Below are positions 1-5,416 of a DNA stretch of 5,588 nt, piece by piece. Within the stretch, counting starts at the first letter, position 1. Each line of letters opens with the position of its first letter. Where the stretch lies: NCBI GenBank assembly GCA_003218815.1, contig QHON01000060.1, forward strand, positions 1-5,588, given 5' to 3'. Below the pieces are notes generated by a model, which saw nothing but the letters and a program-made list of their open reading frames with translations, was not told the origin of the DNA and made no database searches. Position numbers and translations under genes: made by a program. This DNA comes from Verrucomicrobiota bacterium. GTDB lineage: Bacteria; Verrucomicrobiota; Verrucomicrobiia; Chthoniobacterales; UBA10450.

Positions 1-391
1 CAAACAGCACCCCGCCAAAGAGACTGATAAATCGCCAACTCCCGCCAAATGATGCGATCCGATCGGATAGCCGTTCGCCAAACGTCAGCTTTGTCTCGAA
101 CTGTTTACTGATGTCGCTGGAGAGAATTTCGTGTTGCTGCAAACTTTCGACGACCTCCTGATCGAGCGTAGATAGTTCGCCAATCTCGTCCTGTAACACT
201 TCCTTCACGTACTCTTTCCGGAATTCGCCGAGATCATCCAAACAGATGAAACCGTTCCCATCCCAATCGGGCATCCGCTTTTTGATGAATTCGAGAAGCG
301 ACGGTCGAATCAATTCGGCAAGCATTCCGCCGTGCGGCGACTTCGGTTTCTTGCAAATTTGGCAAATGTTGGCGGACGCGGATGCTTTCAT
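1..391 (-). CDS. DUF1003 family membrane protein, N-terminal part (cut by window edge)
   Basis: The frame is open from an ATG at 391-389 to the window edge, giving 130 codons without a stop. Residues 9-14 (NICQIC) hold a CxxC pair, C10 and C13, that could bind a metal; C50 is a further cysteine. Residues 66-98 contain the family-like stretch around GELSTLDQEV. Residues 102-122 run LTFGERLSDRIASFGGSWRF, the GER-x-D-x-[IV]-A-x-FGGSW-x-FI signature that leads into the first membrane helix of DUF1003 proteins. The window ends inside that helix, so the membrane hairpin and C-terminus lie outside. DUF1003 proteins are predicted inner-membrane proteins of unknown biochemical role, so no function is claimed. 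The gene is divergent from the DUF4337 remnant at 480. No Shine-Dalgarno is evident ahead of the ATG. Family assignment is firm; completeness cannot be judged. Confidence 0.88.
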   Translation of the reverse strand, partial: MKASASANICQICKKPKSPHGGMLAELIRPSLLEFIKKRMPDWDGNGFICLDDLGEFRKEYVKEVLQDEIGELSTLDQEVVESLQQHEILSSDISKQFETKLTFGERLSDRIASFGGSWRFISLFGGVLF

Positions 392-408
392 AGAAATCTA
401 CTAATCAC

Positions 409-437
409 AGTAAAACCGCTCCTGCACGGCTTGTCGA
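409..437 (-). promoter_or_regulatory. Candidate sigma70-type promoter for the DUF1003 gene
   Basis: Read on the minus strand, TCGACA (432-437) resembles a -35 box (5 of 6 to TTGACA). It is followed by a 17-base spacer and TTTACT (409-414), a weak -10 box (4 of 6 to TATAAT). Transcription would begin about 10 bases before the ATG at 391. The spacing is ideal but the -10 is poor, and this is matched by eye only. Confidence 0.33.
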
Positions 438-440
438 TTC

Positions 441-479
441 CGTCTTGAATGGGAGATTGTCGATCTTACACTGGAACTC
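441..479 (+). repeat. Upstream copy A of the duplicated DUF4337 leader/promoter segment
   Basis: This stretch aligns with 4848-4885. Both begin CGTCTTGAA, share GATTGTCGATCTTACACT, and run into the same GTGGAAGAAG start region, with only a few small indels. Within it, TTGAAT (445-450) and TACACT (467-472) are separated by 16 bases and could be -35 and -10 boxes. The other copy keeps the same arrangement. Homology outside a coding region means the duplicated unit included the 5' flank, not just the gene. Confidence 0.6.
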
Positions 480-689
480 GTGGAAGAAGGGGAGGTCCCT
501 CTCGAACATTTGCACGCGCAAGTGCATCAAAGTGCGAAGCACAGCGGTGAAATCGCGATTGCCGTCGCCATGATTTCCGCGCTGACGAAACCGGACTGCC
601 GGGTTTTTTGGGCGCTCACTCCCGAAGAATGGAAGCTACGGGCTGTCAGCCACGCCGGAGCTACGGAAGAAACAATCTTTGTCGAGTAA
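480..689 (+). pseudogene. DUF4337 remnant with a 336-bp in-frame internal deletion
   Basis: The 69-codon frame starts at GTG. Its first 23 residues match 18 of the 23 opening residues of the intact DUF4337 protein at 4886 (shared core EVPLEHLH and HSG). It then jumps directly to the intact protein's penultimate helix (IAIAVAMISALTK against IAIAIAAISALTK). Aligning the two copies puts the junction at 549/550, equivalent to loss of bases 4956-5291 of the intact copy. That is 336 bp or 112 codons, so the frame is kept. The loss removes the first membrane helix and the whole coiled-coil region. Homology stops near 612, just after a shared FW pair (with a two-codon insertion just before it). The last 25 residues look unrelated, so the final membrane helix is missing too. 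A functional membrane protein is unlikely. The frame is convergent with the DUF5989 gene, 41 bases away. A short expressed product cannot be excluded because the start and frame are kept. Confidence 0.75.
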
Positions 690-730
690 GATCTTGCACA
701 TTGAGATGGCGCGCGAGAAGCCGCCGCCGA

Positions 731-886
731 CTAGAAAAGAGTGTAAATAAACGGCGCGAGCGCCGAGCCATTAGCGAAGATCAGCATGCCGCCCAGGAGC
801 AGCAGGAAAATCAGGATAGGCGCGATCCACCATCTCTTACGTACGCGCAGGAAATGCAGGAATTCCTTAATGATTGCCAGCTTCAT
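731..886 (-). CDS. DUF5989 (SxtK-type) 51-residue membrane protein
   Basis: This small gene runs from ATG at 886-884 to TAG at 733-731. The product opens MKLAIIKEFLHFLRVRKRWW, a short amphipathic N-terminus with a basic RVRKR patch. A single membrane helix follows at about residues 21-38 (API-LIFLLLLGGMLIFA), and the C-terminus is GSALAPFIYTLF. That architecture, KEF-x2-FL-R-x-RK-x-WW, then a hydrophobic run, then GSA-x-APFIYTLF, is what I know of DUF5989 proteins. These include SxtK, encoded beside O-carbamoyltransferases. It is the last gene of the minus-strand block, 90 bases after the SxtJ-type gene. A GGAGG at 909-913 (minus) lies 22 bases before the ATG, too far for a normal ribosome site. 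No in-frame ATG, GTG or TTG between the two gives a better start. The molecular role is unknown; partnership with the carbamoyltransferase is inferred from conserved neighbourhood. Confidence 0.85.
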   Translation of the reverse strand: MKLAIIKEFLHFLRVRKRWWIAPILIFLLLLGGMLIFANGSALAPFIYTLF

Positions 887-976
887 TGGTAGTATCAGGA
901 TGCTGACGGCCTCCCTCCAAGTAAAGTTCTTTTCCGGAGCGAGGCGACGACAGCGCTATGCCAGCGCACTCCAATT

Positions 977-1396
977 TCAAAACTGCCGCTCATAATCCCT
1001 CGGCGTTTTGGCCTTTGGCTCGTGGTAGATCCAATAACTCGAAGCTGACTTATCCAATTTCAGCCGGAGAAAATCTTTACCGAACAGCCGCGCGACCAGG
1101 CCGATCGGCGTCACGACCAGGAAAAAAAACAGCGTGAGGATCACGCGCGTCATTATAAACCCAAGCGCGAACGCAAGCGTCATCCAGAGGGTGTAAACAT
1201 ATTTCAATGCTCGGGGCAGGACCGCCCCGAACGCGATCAGCGTCACGCTCGCCCAGAGGAAATACGGGTAAGCACCCTTGTGCCGCAACCAGAGTAAAAG
1301 CGCAAAGGTCGCAAAGGCGCCGCCAACCAGGAAGCCAAACTTCCGCAGATCGCGCTTGCCGGTCTTCAATTGTTGGAGGTCTTCGCGGATGTTCAT
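977..1396 (-). CDS. SxtJ-family small membrane protein
   Basis: The 139-residue product starts at ATG 1396-1394 and ends with TGA at 977-979. Residues 1-18 are polar and basic (MNIREDLQQLKTGKRDLRKF). Hydrophobic segments lie at about 20-37, 44-61 and 70-103; the last is long enough for one long or two short helices. A cytosolic-looking tail (105-139) carries the SSYWIYHEP stretch, which I associate with SxtJ-type proteins. The gene begins 2 bases after the carbamoyltransferase stop (TAG-AC-ATG), so translation is probably coupled, with only a weak ribosome-binding signal visible. SxtJ homologues are known as small membrane proteins encoded beside NodU/CmcH-type carbamoyltransferases; their biochemical function has not been established. 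The inferred role here is a membrane anchor or accessory for the carbamoyltransferase. The family call rests on topology, the tail motif and context, not on an alignment. Confidence 0.82.
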   Translation of the reverse strand: MNIREDLQQLKTGKRDLRKFGFLVGGAFATFALLLWLRHKGAYPYFLWASVTLIAFGAVLPRALKYVYTLWMTLAFALGFIMTRVILTLFFFLVVTPIGLVARLFGKDFLRLKLDKSASSYWIYHEPKAKTPRDYERQF

Positions 1397-1398
1397 GT

Positions 1399-3237
1399 CT
1401 AATCGAGTTCAAATTCCTTGAGCCACTCGATGTCATGTTCGAGCGGCTTCTGCTCTCTTTTCTCCAGGAGGAAATTGCCAAGCAGCAGGTAATCCATGTT
1501 CGTCCGCATAAAACAAAGGTAAGCATGCTCCGGCGCTTCCACGATCGGTTCGCCGCGGACGTTGAAGGAGGTATTGATGATCACGGGGCAGCCGTACTTC
1601 TCCTCGAAATTTTTGATCGTCCGGTAATACATTGGCTGATGCTTTTCGGTGACCGTTTGCACCCGCGCCGAATAATCGACATGTGTCACGGCCGGGATCG
1701 TTGAGCGAATGGTCAGCAGCTTTTGCAGGCCGAAAAGTTTTTGTTCCCTGTCAGTCATCTTGCGCCGACGCTCTTTCGCCACCGGGGCAACAAGCAGCAT
1801 ATAAGGACTTTCACTCTCGAGCTCGAACCAGTCCGCCACCCTCTCGCGCAACACGGAGGGCGCGAAGGGCCGGAAACTTTCGCGGAACTTGATCTTAAGG
1901 TTCATCTCCTCCTGCATCTTCGGCGATTGCGCATCGCTAATGATCGATCGCGCGCCTAGTGCCCGCGGGCCGAATTCCATCCGGCCGTAGAACCAGCCGA
2001 TGACCTTCCCCGCCTTGATCAGGTCGGCGATCTTTGCCGGCAAATCCTCGTCGGTCAATTCCGTGAAAGGAATGTTTTGCGACTGCAGATAGGCATGGAT
2101 CTCATCCCGCGTGTATGCAGGTCCGAGATAAGAGCCGCGTTGTGAATCGTTCATGTTGTCGGCCTGGCGCGCATTGCCGAGAACCTGATGCCAGGCGAAC
2201 AAAGCGGCGCCGAGCGCGCCCCCTGCGTCGCCGGCCGCCGGCTGGATCCAGATGCGGTCAAAAATGCCTTCACGCAGGATCCGTCCGTTCGCCACGCAAT
2301 TGAGTGCGACGCCGCCGGCAAGGCAAATGTCTTTCAAATTCGTCTGCCGGCGAACGTGCCGCGCCATGCGAAACATGATTTCTTCTGTGACACCCTGAAT
2401 CGACCGCGCGAGGTCCATGTCGCTTTGTGTCAGTTTCGATTCCGGCTTGCGCGGCGGGCGGCCGAACAGCCGATTGAACGGTTCATTCGTCATCGTCAGG
2501 CCGACGCCGTAATTGAAATACTTCATGTTGAGCCGGAATGAGCCATCTTCTTTGAGATCGACCAGTTCGCCCAGGATCAGCTCGGCATACTTCGGTTCGC
2601 CGTAGGGAGCCAGGCCCATGAGCTTGTATTCGCCGGCATTGACCCGGAACCCAGTGAAATAGGTGAACGCGGAATAGAGCAGCCCGAGCGAGTGCGGGAA
2701 ATGGAGTTCGCCCACCATATCGATCCGATGGCCGCGCCCGATGCCATAACTCGCCGTCGACCATTCGCCGACGCCGTCCACCGTGAGAAACGCTGCTTCC
2801 GGATAAGGTGAAGGGAAAAATGCCGAAGCCGCGTGCGATTCGTGGTGTTCCGGAAAAAGGATCTTGCAATCGCACCCCAGCTCGCGCCGGATCAGCTCCT
2901 TCATCCAGATCCGTTCCCGGATCCAGAGCGGAATCGCCATCAGGAAACTTTTCAACCCCGCCGGCGCATACGCGAGGTAACTGTGCAGGATACGGTCGAA
3001 CTTGAGGAACGGCTTTTCGTAGAAGGCGACGTAATTGAGGTCGCTGACCTGGATGCGGCCTTCACGCAGGCAGTACTCCAAGGCGTGCTTCGGAAAACTC
3101 GGGTCGTGCTTCTTGCGGGTGAACCGTTCCTCCTGGGCCGCGGCGATGATTTGTCCGTCGCGCACGAGGCACGCCGCGCTGTCGTGATAGAAAGCCGATA
3201 TGCCGAGGATGTTCACCTCAGGTTCGTTCCCCTGCAT
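1399..3237 (-). CDS. O-carbamoyltransferase, NodU/CmcH/TobZ (SxtI-like) family
   Basis: The 612-residue product should transfer a carbamoyl group from carbamoyl phosphate to a hydroxyl through a carbamoyl-adenylate intermediate, as shown for TobZ. The N-terminal Kae1-like domain shows ILGISAFYHDSAAC (10-23), EERFTRKKHD (36-45), HHESHAA (131-137), VDG (153-155), GEYKLMGLAPYGEP (202-215), CLAGGVALN (305-313) and AAGDAGG (334-340). H131, H135, D154 and D337 match the expected metal-binding set. The C-terminal nucleotidyl-transfer domain shows GRMEFGPRALGARSI (418-432), ESFRPFAPSV (453-462) and TSFNVRGEPIVE (556-567). Length is typical and every key motif is intact. The start is uncertain: ATG 3237 has no ribosome site, while GTG 3216-3214 would give the usual family N-terminus MNILGISAFYHDSA, 605 residues. 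It is coupled to the SxtJ-type gene downstream (2-base gap) and lies 200 bases after the SGNH gene, across the REPIN-like repeat. The acceptor substrate cannot be read from sequence. Confidence 0.95.
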   Translation of the reverse strand: MQGNEPEVNILGISAFYHDSAACLVRDGQIIAAAQEERFTRKKHDPSFPKHALEYCLREGRIQVSDLNYVAFYEKPFLKFDRILHSYLAYAPAGLKSFLMAIPLWIRERIWMKELIRRELGCDCKILFPEHHESHAASAFFPSPYPEAAFLTVDGVGEWSTASYGIGRGHRIDMVGELHFPHSLGLLYSAFTYFTGFRVNAGEYKLMGLAPYGEPKYAELILGELVDLKEDGSFRLNMKYFNYGVGLTMTNEPFNRLFGRPPRKPESKLTQSDMDLARSIQGVTEEIMFRMARHVRRQTNLKDICLAGGVALNCVANGRILREGIFDRIWIQPAAGDAGGALGAALFAWHQVLGNARQADNMNDSQRGSYLGPAYTRDEIHAYLQSQNIPFTELTDEDLPAKIADLIKAGKVIGWFYGRMEFGPRALGARSIISDAQSPKMQEEMNLKIKFRESFRPFAPSVLRERVADWFELESESPYMLLVAPVAKERRRKMTDREQKLFGLQKLLTIRSTIPAVTHVDYSARVQTVTEKHQPMYYRTIKNFEEKYGCPVIINTSFNVRGEPIVEAPEHAYLCFMRTNMDYLLLGNFLLEKREQKPLEHDIEWLKEFELD

Positions 3238-3333
3238 GACGTTTGTGGTTCGACATTCCAGAGATAAGCCGCAGCTTTACGGATTTCGCAGGGCAAGACA
3301 ATCCTCAGCTTGGATTGGAGGACGTCGTTCTCG

Positions 3334-3402
3334 TTCGGAATTCCGCCTTCAGGCGGTCTGGAAGCGCGTGCGCCCGAAACCGCGTAAACGCGGAACTCCA
3401 AA
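3334..3402. repeat. REPIN-like pair of inverted palindromes
   Basis: Two small hairpins sit in opposite orientation 23 bases apart. The left one is CCGCCT-TC-AGGCGG (3343-3356), preceded by TTCGGAATT. The right one is CCGCGT-AA-ACGCGG (3380-3393), followed by AACTCCAAA. The outer flanks are themselves inverted: TTCGGAATTCCGC on the left against TTTGGAGTTCCGC when the right end is read in reverse, 11 of 13 identical. A conserved head next to a hairpin, present twice and inverted, is the arrangement of a REP doublet (REPIN). It fills much of the 200-base gap between the SGNH stop and the carbamoyltransferase start. In the transcript it could fold into a large stem and partly uncouple or stabilise the two messages. 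Repetition elsewhere in the genome cannot be seen here. Confidence 0.6.
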
Positions 3403-3437
3403 CGATTGACCCTTGAGGCGGCCCGCAACCCCGCGAC

Positions 3438-4559
3438 TCATTGCCGGCTGTAATAATCGACGGAGGCCTGCGCGGTATCCGTGTCGGTCAGGAACTTTGC
3501 AAACAGTGCGTGGCCTTCGGGGCTGAAGTGATTGGTTTTGTTAAACGGGTGGCCGCCGGCCACAGCTGCCTTTAAGAACTCCAGATACGGCTCGCGATAA
3601 CTCACCCCCGCCCGCGTCAGGCCAGCCGCAATCAGTGGAACCAATGGATGATTGTACGGAACGTGCTTCTTGATGTGCACCACATAAGGAATGAAGATGA
3701 CATAGAAATTCGCTTTCTGCGCTGCCGCCGCCTCCTGGAACTTCTTCAGGATCGCGACGGTCAGGTCAACGCCCTCGCGATCGCGGTCGGATACGGCCTT
3801 GGGGCGATACCTGGCGTAGCGCGCTTTGGCGGTATTGTGTTTAAGGAGCATTTCCACTGAATCGCTGGCGCTGCGAATGAATTCACTCATCAGGTTCCAG
3901 ACCCGGCTGTGATGGCTTAAGCCGGATTTGATCTTACGAAACCTGCTGTTCCTAACGTGGTTGTTGTGGAGCACCAACTGTCCGCTCTCCAGCGTGAAAT
4001 ACGGTTTAAGATACGAGTATTGTTTGGAAGCGAGGTTGTTGGCGATGTCGTTATACGGGGTCAGAGCGACCACGACTTCATCCGCGACAAAATTGGTTCC
4101 CCTGAGCTGGTAGAACAAATATTCCTGATCGGTTCCATAGCCGGAGACGCCGAAGTTCAGGATCTCTTCGTTCGTTCCATGCACTTCAGGCGCGCTGAAG
4201 ATCATCGTTTGGTCCGCGCCAAATCCCCAAACGTATGAGTCGCCGAAGACGAGGATGCGTTTTTTCCCGGGCAACTTGTTGAGTTGCATGTCGTCCGGCC
4301 CGCGCAACCCATACTGATTCTGGTGAACCAGTCCGGACAGGCCTTTGAGTTTGTGAACGGCGGTGATGTTCTCGAGCGGCGCCCAACCCAATTGCCGGTC
4401 GAAGCGGCAGAAAAATTCACGTCCGCGATCGGATCTGCCCAAACGCGACTGCATCGACAACCGGAGCGCCACTTCCGCAAGAAGCCCCGCGAACAGAAGG
4501 CCGATACAGACTGCCACGAACCTGAAGAGAATCGTTTTTAGAATGGCCTTGAGCTTCAT
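3438..4559 (-). CDS. Membrane-anchored SGNH/GDSL-type hydrolase-like protein (SxtL-like position)
   Basis: The 373-residue product starts at ATG 4559-4557 and ends TGA at 3438-3440. Residues 1-7 are basic and 9-31 are hydrophobic (ILFRFVAVCIGLLFAGLLAEVAL). That is an uncleaved signal anchor, placing the rest outside the cytoplasmic membrane. SGNH block I is FGDSYVWG (105-112), nucleophile S108. Block II glycine lies in NFGVSGYGTDQ (135-145). Block III is TPYNDIANN (167-175), with N170 as oxyanion residue. Block V is TNHFSPEGH (342-350), with H344 as base. The acidic residue normally two or three positions before that histidine (DxH or DxxH) is absent; K341 and T342 occupy those places. Activity may use a Ser-His pair or be altered. 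It is the first gene of the minus-strand block. sxtL of saxitoxin clusters is also a GDSL-type gene near sxtI, but direct orthology is unproven. The substrate is unknown; an esterase or acyltransferase acting on a cell-surface glycan or lipid is possible. Confidence 0.85.
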   Translation of the reverse strand: MKLKAILKTILFRFVAVCIGLLFAGLLAEVALRLSMQSRLGRSDRGREFFCRFDRQLGWAPLENITAVHKLKGLSGLVHQNQYGLRGPDDMQLNKLPGKKRILVFGDSYVWGFGADQTMIFSAPEVHGTNEEILNFGVSGYGTDQEYLFYQLRGTNFVADEVVVALTPYNDIANNLASKQYSYLKPYFTLESGQLVLHNNHVRNSRFRKIKSGLSHHSRVWNLMSEFIRSASDSVEMLLKHNTAKARYARYRPKAVSDRDREGVDLTVAILKKFQEAAAAQKANFYVIFIPYVVHIKKHVPYNHPLVPLIAAGLTRAGVSYREPYLEFLKAAVAGGHPFNKTNHFSPEGHALFAKFLTDTDTAQASVDYYSRQ

Positions 4560-4580
4560 TTAGTTGAGAAAGGATCGCTC

Positions 4581-4609
4581 ACAAAATAAGATCGCTGCGA
4601 TAACAGCGA
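4581..4609 (-). terminator. Possible intrinsic terminator or leader hairpin ahead of the SGNH gene
   Basis: On the minus strand TCGCTG-TTATCG-CAGCGA (4609-4592) forms a 6-bp stem with a 6-base loop. It is followed at once by the T-rich stretch TCTTATTTTGT. It could end transcripts coming from the Nudix remnant or act as a 5' leader hairpin for the SGNH gene, whose ATG is about 30 bases on. The stem is short and the tail is interrupted, so this is tentative. Confidence 0.3.
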
Positions 4610-4629
4610 GGACGGCGACCAGCGCAGAT

Positions 4630-4848
4630 TCATGCTAATGTAGTCCAACGAGAATTAGTCCCAATCGTTGTTCGTTCAAAGACGCAATTTTCTGGTGATC
4701 CAAGCGCGATGTAGCTCCGCTCTGGTTGGATCCCGAGTTCTCGTTCAAACGCAAGCTGAGCCGCGTCAGCAAATCTTCACCGGAATCAACCTCACCCTTC
4801 GGAATCGTCCAGACGTCATCGTCTTTTCTTTTATCGGCGTAGCAATGC
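4630..4848 (-). pseudogene. Nudix hydrolase remnant, frameshifted and N-terminally truncated
   Basis: Read on the minus strand from about 4835, one frame gives DKRKDDDVWTIPKGEVDSGE. This matches the WTIPKGE-x2-x-GED segment that opens the Nudix box in small (COG4119-like) Nudix proteins. At about 4770 the homology moves to another frame, ADAAQLAFERELGIQPERSY followed by IALGS, and ends at a TGA at 4632-4630. Restoring a single T in the TTT at 4773-4771 joins the two parts as GEDFADAAQ and puts the box in exact register (G, then E six on, G 21 on). Even so, the catalytic REUXEE positions read LAFERE, so the repaired protein would lack key metal ligands. The N-terminal half of the domain is missing: upstream the sequence runs straight into the duplicated DUF4337 leader. 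No active product is expected. The family call is good; the exact repair is inference. Confidence 0.68.
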
Positions 4849-4885
4849 GTCTTGAACCTGGGATTGTCGATCTTACACTTGAATA
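4848..4885 (+). repeat. Upstream copy B of the duplicated DUF4337 leader, with candidate promoter
   Basis: This matches copy A at 441-479. TTGAAC (4852-4857) and TACACT (4874-4879), 16 bases apart, resemble -35 and -10 boxes. They are kept at the same spacing in both copies although bases between them vary. If real, transcription would start about at the GTG (4886), giving a leaderless or near-leaderless message. That would fit the absence of a ribosome site. A TGA at 4880-4882 blocks any upstream extension of the coding frame. Confidence 0.5.
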
Positions 4886-5413
4886 GTGGAAGAAGCGGAA
4901 GTTCCTCTCGAGCATTTGCATGAACACGTGCACGAGAGCGCGGAGCACAGCGGTGCCGCCTGGATCTCCTGGGTGGCATTGAGTACGGCCATCCTTGCGG
5001 TGCTGGCCGCGATCGCGGGACTTCTCTCCGGCAAACATGTGAACGAGGCGATGATGAACCAAATCGAAGCATCCGATCAATGGAGCTACTATCAGGCGAA
5101 GAGCATCAAGGCGGCCGTGCTCGATGCGAAGATCGCGCTTTCGGCAATGCCGTCGGAAAAAGATCGGGAGAAAACCGCGAAATATCAGGAAGAGGAATCT
5201 GAAATCAAATCGGAAGCCGAGCACAAGGAAGCCGCGGCCAAATCAAACTTTCACAGGCACGAAGTGTTCGCGCGCGGGGTGACCATGTTCCAAATTGCGA
5301 TTGCCATCGCAGCGATCTCCGCGCTTACGAAAAAACCCCGGTTTTGGATCGTGAGTTTGTTCTTCGGGGGCGTCGGATGCGTTTTCCTCGTGCTCGCCGC
5401 GATCGCGAGGTAG
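4886..5413 (+). CDS. DUF4337 family membrane protein
   Basis: The 175-residue product starts at GTG, the first possible start after an in-frame TGA at 4880, and ends TAG at 5411-5413. The N-terminus EVPLEHLHEHVHESAEHSG (5-23) is the acidic, histidine-rich opening typical of DUF4337. Membrane helices are predicted at about 27-48, 131-147 and 152-173. Residues 49-90 hold the family-like region SGKHVNEAMMNQIEASDQW and YYQAKSIK. Residues 91-126 are highly charged and probably coiled-coil. The layout is one helix, a long hydrophilic coiled-coil loop, then a two-helix hairpin. The function of DUF4337 proteins is unknown; nothing here supports one. It is transcribed away from the carbamoyltransferase block and looks single-gene, bounded by a pseudogene upstream and hairpins downstream. 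A degenerate paralogue lies at 480-689. Confidence 0.88.
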   Translation: MEEAEVPLEHLHEHVHESAEHSGAAWISWVALSTAILAVLAAIAGLLSGKHVNEAMMNQIEASDQWSYYQAKSIKAAVLDAKIALSAMPSEKDREKTAKYQEEESEIKSEAEHKEAAAKSNFHRHEVFARGVTMFQIAIAIAAISALTKKPRFWIVSLFFGGVGCVFLVLAAIAR

Positions 5414-5416
5414 AGG

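Noticed and set aside
588..606. CCGG-ACTG-CCGG followed by six T as an intrinsic terminator
   Set aside because: The stem is only 4 bp and the T-run aligns with the FW codons of the intact DUF4337 copy, so it is leftover coding sequence.
633..670. CTACGG repeated around GCCACGCCGGAG as a dispersed element
   Set aside because: The motif resembles short repeats I associate with this kind of genome, but only one clear copy exists here and it has no strong palindrome. It cannot be supported from this window.
1077..1526. Long minus-strand frame (149 codons) overlapping the SxtJ and carbamoyltransferase genes
   Set aside because: Arg-, Ala- and Pro-rich shadow in another frame of two well-supported genes; no motif.
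2188..2541. Plus-strand frame of 117 codons inside the carbamoyltransferase
   Set aside because: Antisense shadow of motif-rich coding sequence; high GC favours long chance frames.
3213..3428. 71-codon minus-strand frame ahead of the carbamoyltransferase
   Set aside because: It reads straight through the REPIN-like palindromes (RPPEGGIPNEN-type residues come from the repeat) and overlaps the carbamoyltransferase start. No domain is recognisable.
731..4559. Saxitoxin or other toxin biosynthesis cluster
   Set aside because: Only the carbamoyltransferase and its usual partners are present. No polyketide synthase-like sxtA, amidinotransferase, oxygenase or sulfotransferase gene is visible, and homologues of this module are found in organisms that make no saxitoxin.
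4766..5224. Minus-strand 152-codon frame antisense to DUF4337
   Set aside because: Shadow of the DUF4337 gene, whose plus-strand frame has a recognisable family architecture.
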